14,826 nucleotides of DNA, taken from contig JAOQAA010000040.1 of the NCBI GenBank assembly GCA_025963815.1, positions 1 to 14,826 of the forward strand, in the 5' to 3' direction. Source of the DNA: Capsulimonas sp. (GTDB lineage: Bacteria; Armatimonadota; Armatimonadia; Armatimonadales; Capsulimonadaceae). The notes below the pieces were generated by a model that made no database searches, had not been told where the DNA came from, and worked only from the letters and a program-made list of their open reading frames with translations. Below, in pieces: positions 13,617 through 14,826 of the stretch. Within the stretch, counting starts at the first letter, position 1. Each line of letters opens with the position of its first letter. The position numbers and the translations under genes were made by a program.

Positions 13617-14826
13617 ATGAAGCTTTTGTACTCCACAACGGTCTTTACGCTCACGACGCTTTCGGCCCTGTTGCCGATGGGCGCGGGAGCGCAGGACCTC
13701 CGGCCGCCGGCGACGCCGCTGGTCTCCGCCAATCCTAACTTTGGCGTGTGGTCCCGCACGACCAATCTCAATGACAGCACCACTAAGCACTGGACCGGAC
13801 GCGATCATGCGCTCGTCAGCTTGATCCGTATCGACGGCAAGACCTATCGCTTGATGGGCGCCGATCCCTCCGACGTGCCGGCGCTGCCGCAGATCGGCCT
13901 CAAGGTTCTGCCGACCCGCAGCATCTACGATTTCGAAAACGATGACGTACACGTCACGCTCACCTTCACCACCCCCGCGCTGCCGGCCGATATCAACGTG
14001 CTCGCACGTCCTTTGAGCTACTTGACCTGGGATGTGAAGTCGCGCAAAGGCTCGCATAACGTCTCGCTCTACGACAGCACCAGCTCGGCGCTCGCCGTCA
14101 ATGAGACCAGCGCCCCCGTTGTCTGGAAGCGCGAAACGTTTGGCGCACTGACAGCGCTGAGCGTCGGAACCAAGGCCCAGACTTATCTCGTTCCCGCCGG
14201 CGACGATATCCGCGTCAACTGGGGATACGCCTACGCTGCCGCGAACGCCAAGCAATCCCAATCCGCCATTGGCGGAAACAGCGCCCTGCTGGCTTCGTTC
14301 GTAAAGGATGGCGTACTGCCGACCAAAGACGACACCCGTCAGCCGCGGCCAGTTTCGGACGATCAGCCGGTGCTCGCCTTCACCTTCAACCTCGGCAAAG
14401 TCGGAAGCGCTCCCGTATCCCGCCATATGAGCGTGGCGTACGATGAGATCTACGCGATCAACTTCTTCCGCCAGAAGCTGCGCCCGTTCTGGCGGCGCAA
14501 CGGCGCCACTCCGTCCGATCTGCTGCAATCCGCCGAAAAAGATTACGATTCGCTCGCCAAGCACAGCGTCACCTTCGACAATTTGATGATGGCGGACATG
14601 ACCAAGGTCGGCGGCGCCAAGTACGCGCAGGTCACCGCGCTGGCCTACCGACAAACCCTCGCCGGCTCAGGCTTCGCCGCCGACCCCAACGGACAGCCGC
14701 TGATCTTCCCCAAGGTAATCAGCAGCAACGGATGCATCTCCACCGTCGACATTATCTATCCCGCCGCGCCGCAGTTCCTATTGATGGGACCGACCTACGC
14801 CAAAGCCGTCGCCGCGCCCGCCATGC
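13617..14826 (+). CDS. Exported DUF4965/glutaminase-A-like protein, N-terminal part (runs off window)
   Basis: The frame from ATG 13617 stays open to the last base, giving about 403 residues of a gene that continues outside the window. GGGAA in 13604-13608 could serve as ribosome site. The product begins with a signal peptide (MKLLYSTTVFTLTTLSALLP, then a predicted cut after GAGA near residue 24). The mature N-terminus PPATPLVSANPNFGVWS is the hallmark opening of the DUF4965/DUF5127/GtaA-like family, in which full proteins are usually 650-850 residues. Other visible features are DHALVSLIRIDGKTYRLMG, LPARSIYDFEND-type strands, WGYAYAA, and the later AEKDYDSLAKHS helix. The window ends within the segment following SSNGCISTVDIIYPAAPQF. 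Fungal relatives are annotated as secreted glutaminases, while bacterial ones are mostly uncharacterised and sit in glycan-related loci. Enzyme activity is therefore uncertain. Confidence 0.87.
   Translation, partial: MKLLYSTTVFTLTTLSALLPMGAGAQDLRPPATPLVSANPNFGVWSRTTNLNDSTTKHWTGRDHALVSLIRIDGKTYRLMGADPSDVPALPQIGLKVLPTRSIYDFENDDVHVTLTFTTPALPADINVLARPLSYLTWDVKSRKGSHNVSLYDSTSSALAVNETSAPVVWKRETFGALTALSVGTKAQTYLVPAGDDIRVNWGYAYAAANAKQSQSAIGGNSALLASFVKDGVLPTKDDTRQPRPVSDDQPVLAFTFNLGKVGSAPVSRHMSVAYDEIYAINFFRQKLRPFWRRNGATPSDLLQSAEKDYDSLAKHSVTFDNLMMADMTKVGGAKYAQVTALAYRQTLAGSGFAADPNGQPLIFPKVISSNGCISTVDIIYPAAPQFLLMGPTYAKAVAAPAM

Noticed and set aside
13554..14654. Long open frame on the - strand (366 codons)
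   Set aside because: It lies antisense to the DUF4965-like gene, which has a signal peptide and family motifs. The translation is low-complexity with no recognisable domain, as expected from GC-rich codon shadows.
1..14826. CRISPR arrays, insertion sequences, tRNA or rRNA genes
   Set aside because: I looked for regularly spaced repeats, transposase-like proteins with terminal inverted repeats, and conserved RNA signatures, and saw none.

Overview
The window is a densely packed, single-direction stretch of bacterial chromosome. All 16 ordinary genes and one short leader ORF read on the + strand. GC is high overall, clearly higher in the 12.4-13.4 kb peptidase gene and lower around 8.05-9.0 kb. 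The protein mix suggests a heterotrophic, polysaccharide-degrading bacterium with many exported proteins: NHL, PQQ and PD40 beta-propellers, a large DUF4965/glutaminase-like protein, the tail of a glycosidase-like protein, and a lipoprotein with a Gly/Ser tether. Armatimonadota (Capsulimonas-like) is my best guess, but it rests on gene style only, with no marker gene.

Layout. 1-240 is the C-terminal end of a large protein, probably a DUF5054/glycosidase-type enzyme. 293-1291 is a secreted NHL-repeat protein. 1313-4492 is a tight run of small genes: a YpeA-like GNAT acetyltransferase, a DUF4272 protein overlapping it by 4 bp, a divergent DinB-like protein, an unrecognised cytosolic protein, and a small exported NTF2/SnoaL-like protein. 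4518-7112 is an exported mosaic protein of about 864 residues (PQQ propeller, HEAT-like helices, thrombospondin-3-like calcium loops). 7144-7815 is a SAM-dependent methyltransferase.

The most interesting part is 7835-8017. A near-consensus promoter leads straight into a 26-codon ORF with tandem Trp codons, followed by a strong intrinsic terminator. Hand-folding gives three mutually exclusive pairings, as expected of a classical ribosome-mediated tryptophan attenuator. The transcript appears to be leaderless, with the predicted start at the A of the ATG. Downstream come two unrecognised, AT-richer small genes (8048-8984) and a NIF3-family metalloprotein (9004-9924). A TrpG/PabA glutamine amidotransferase (9996-10565) follows, about 2 kb from the attenuator. 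The attenuator may control this whole operon, with foreign or unusual genes between the control element and trpG.

10638-12269 is a PD40 (TolB-like) lipoprotein ending in a strong terminator. 12382-13491 is an M24 Xaa-Pro-type metallopeptidase with its own promoter and almost no 5' UTR. 13617 to the end of the window is the N-terminal part of an exported DUF4965/glutaminase-A-like protein that continues beyond the window. No rRNA, tRNA, CRISPR array, insertion sequence or gene-free stretch over 300 bases was seen.
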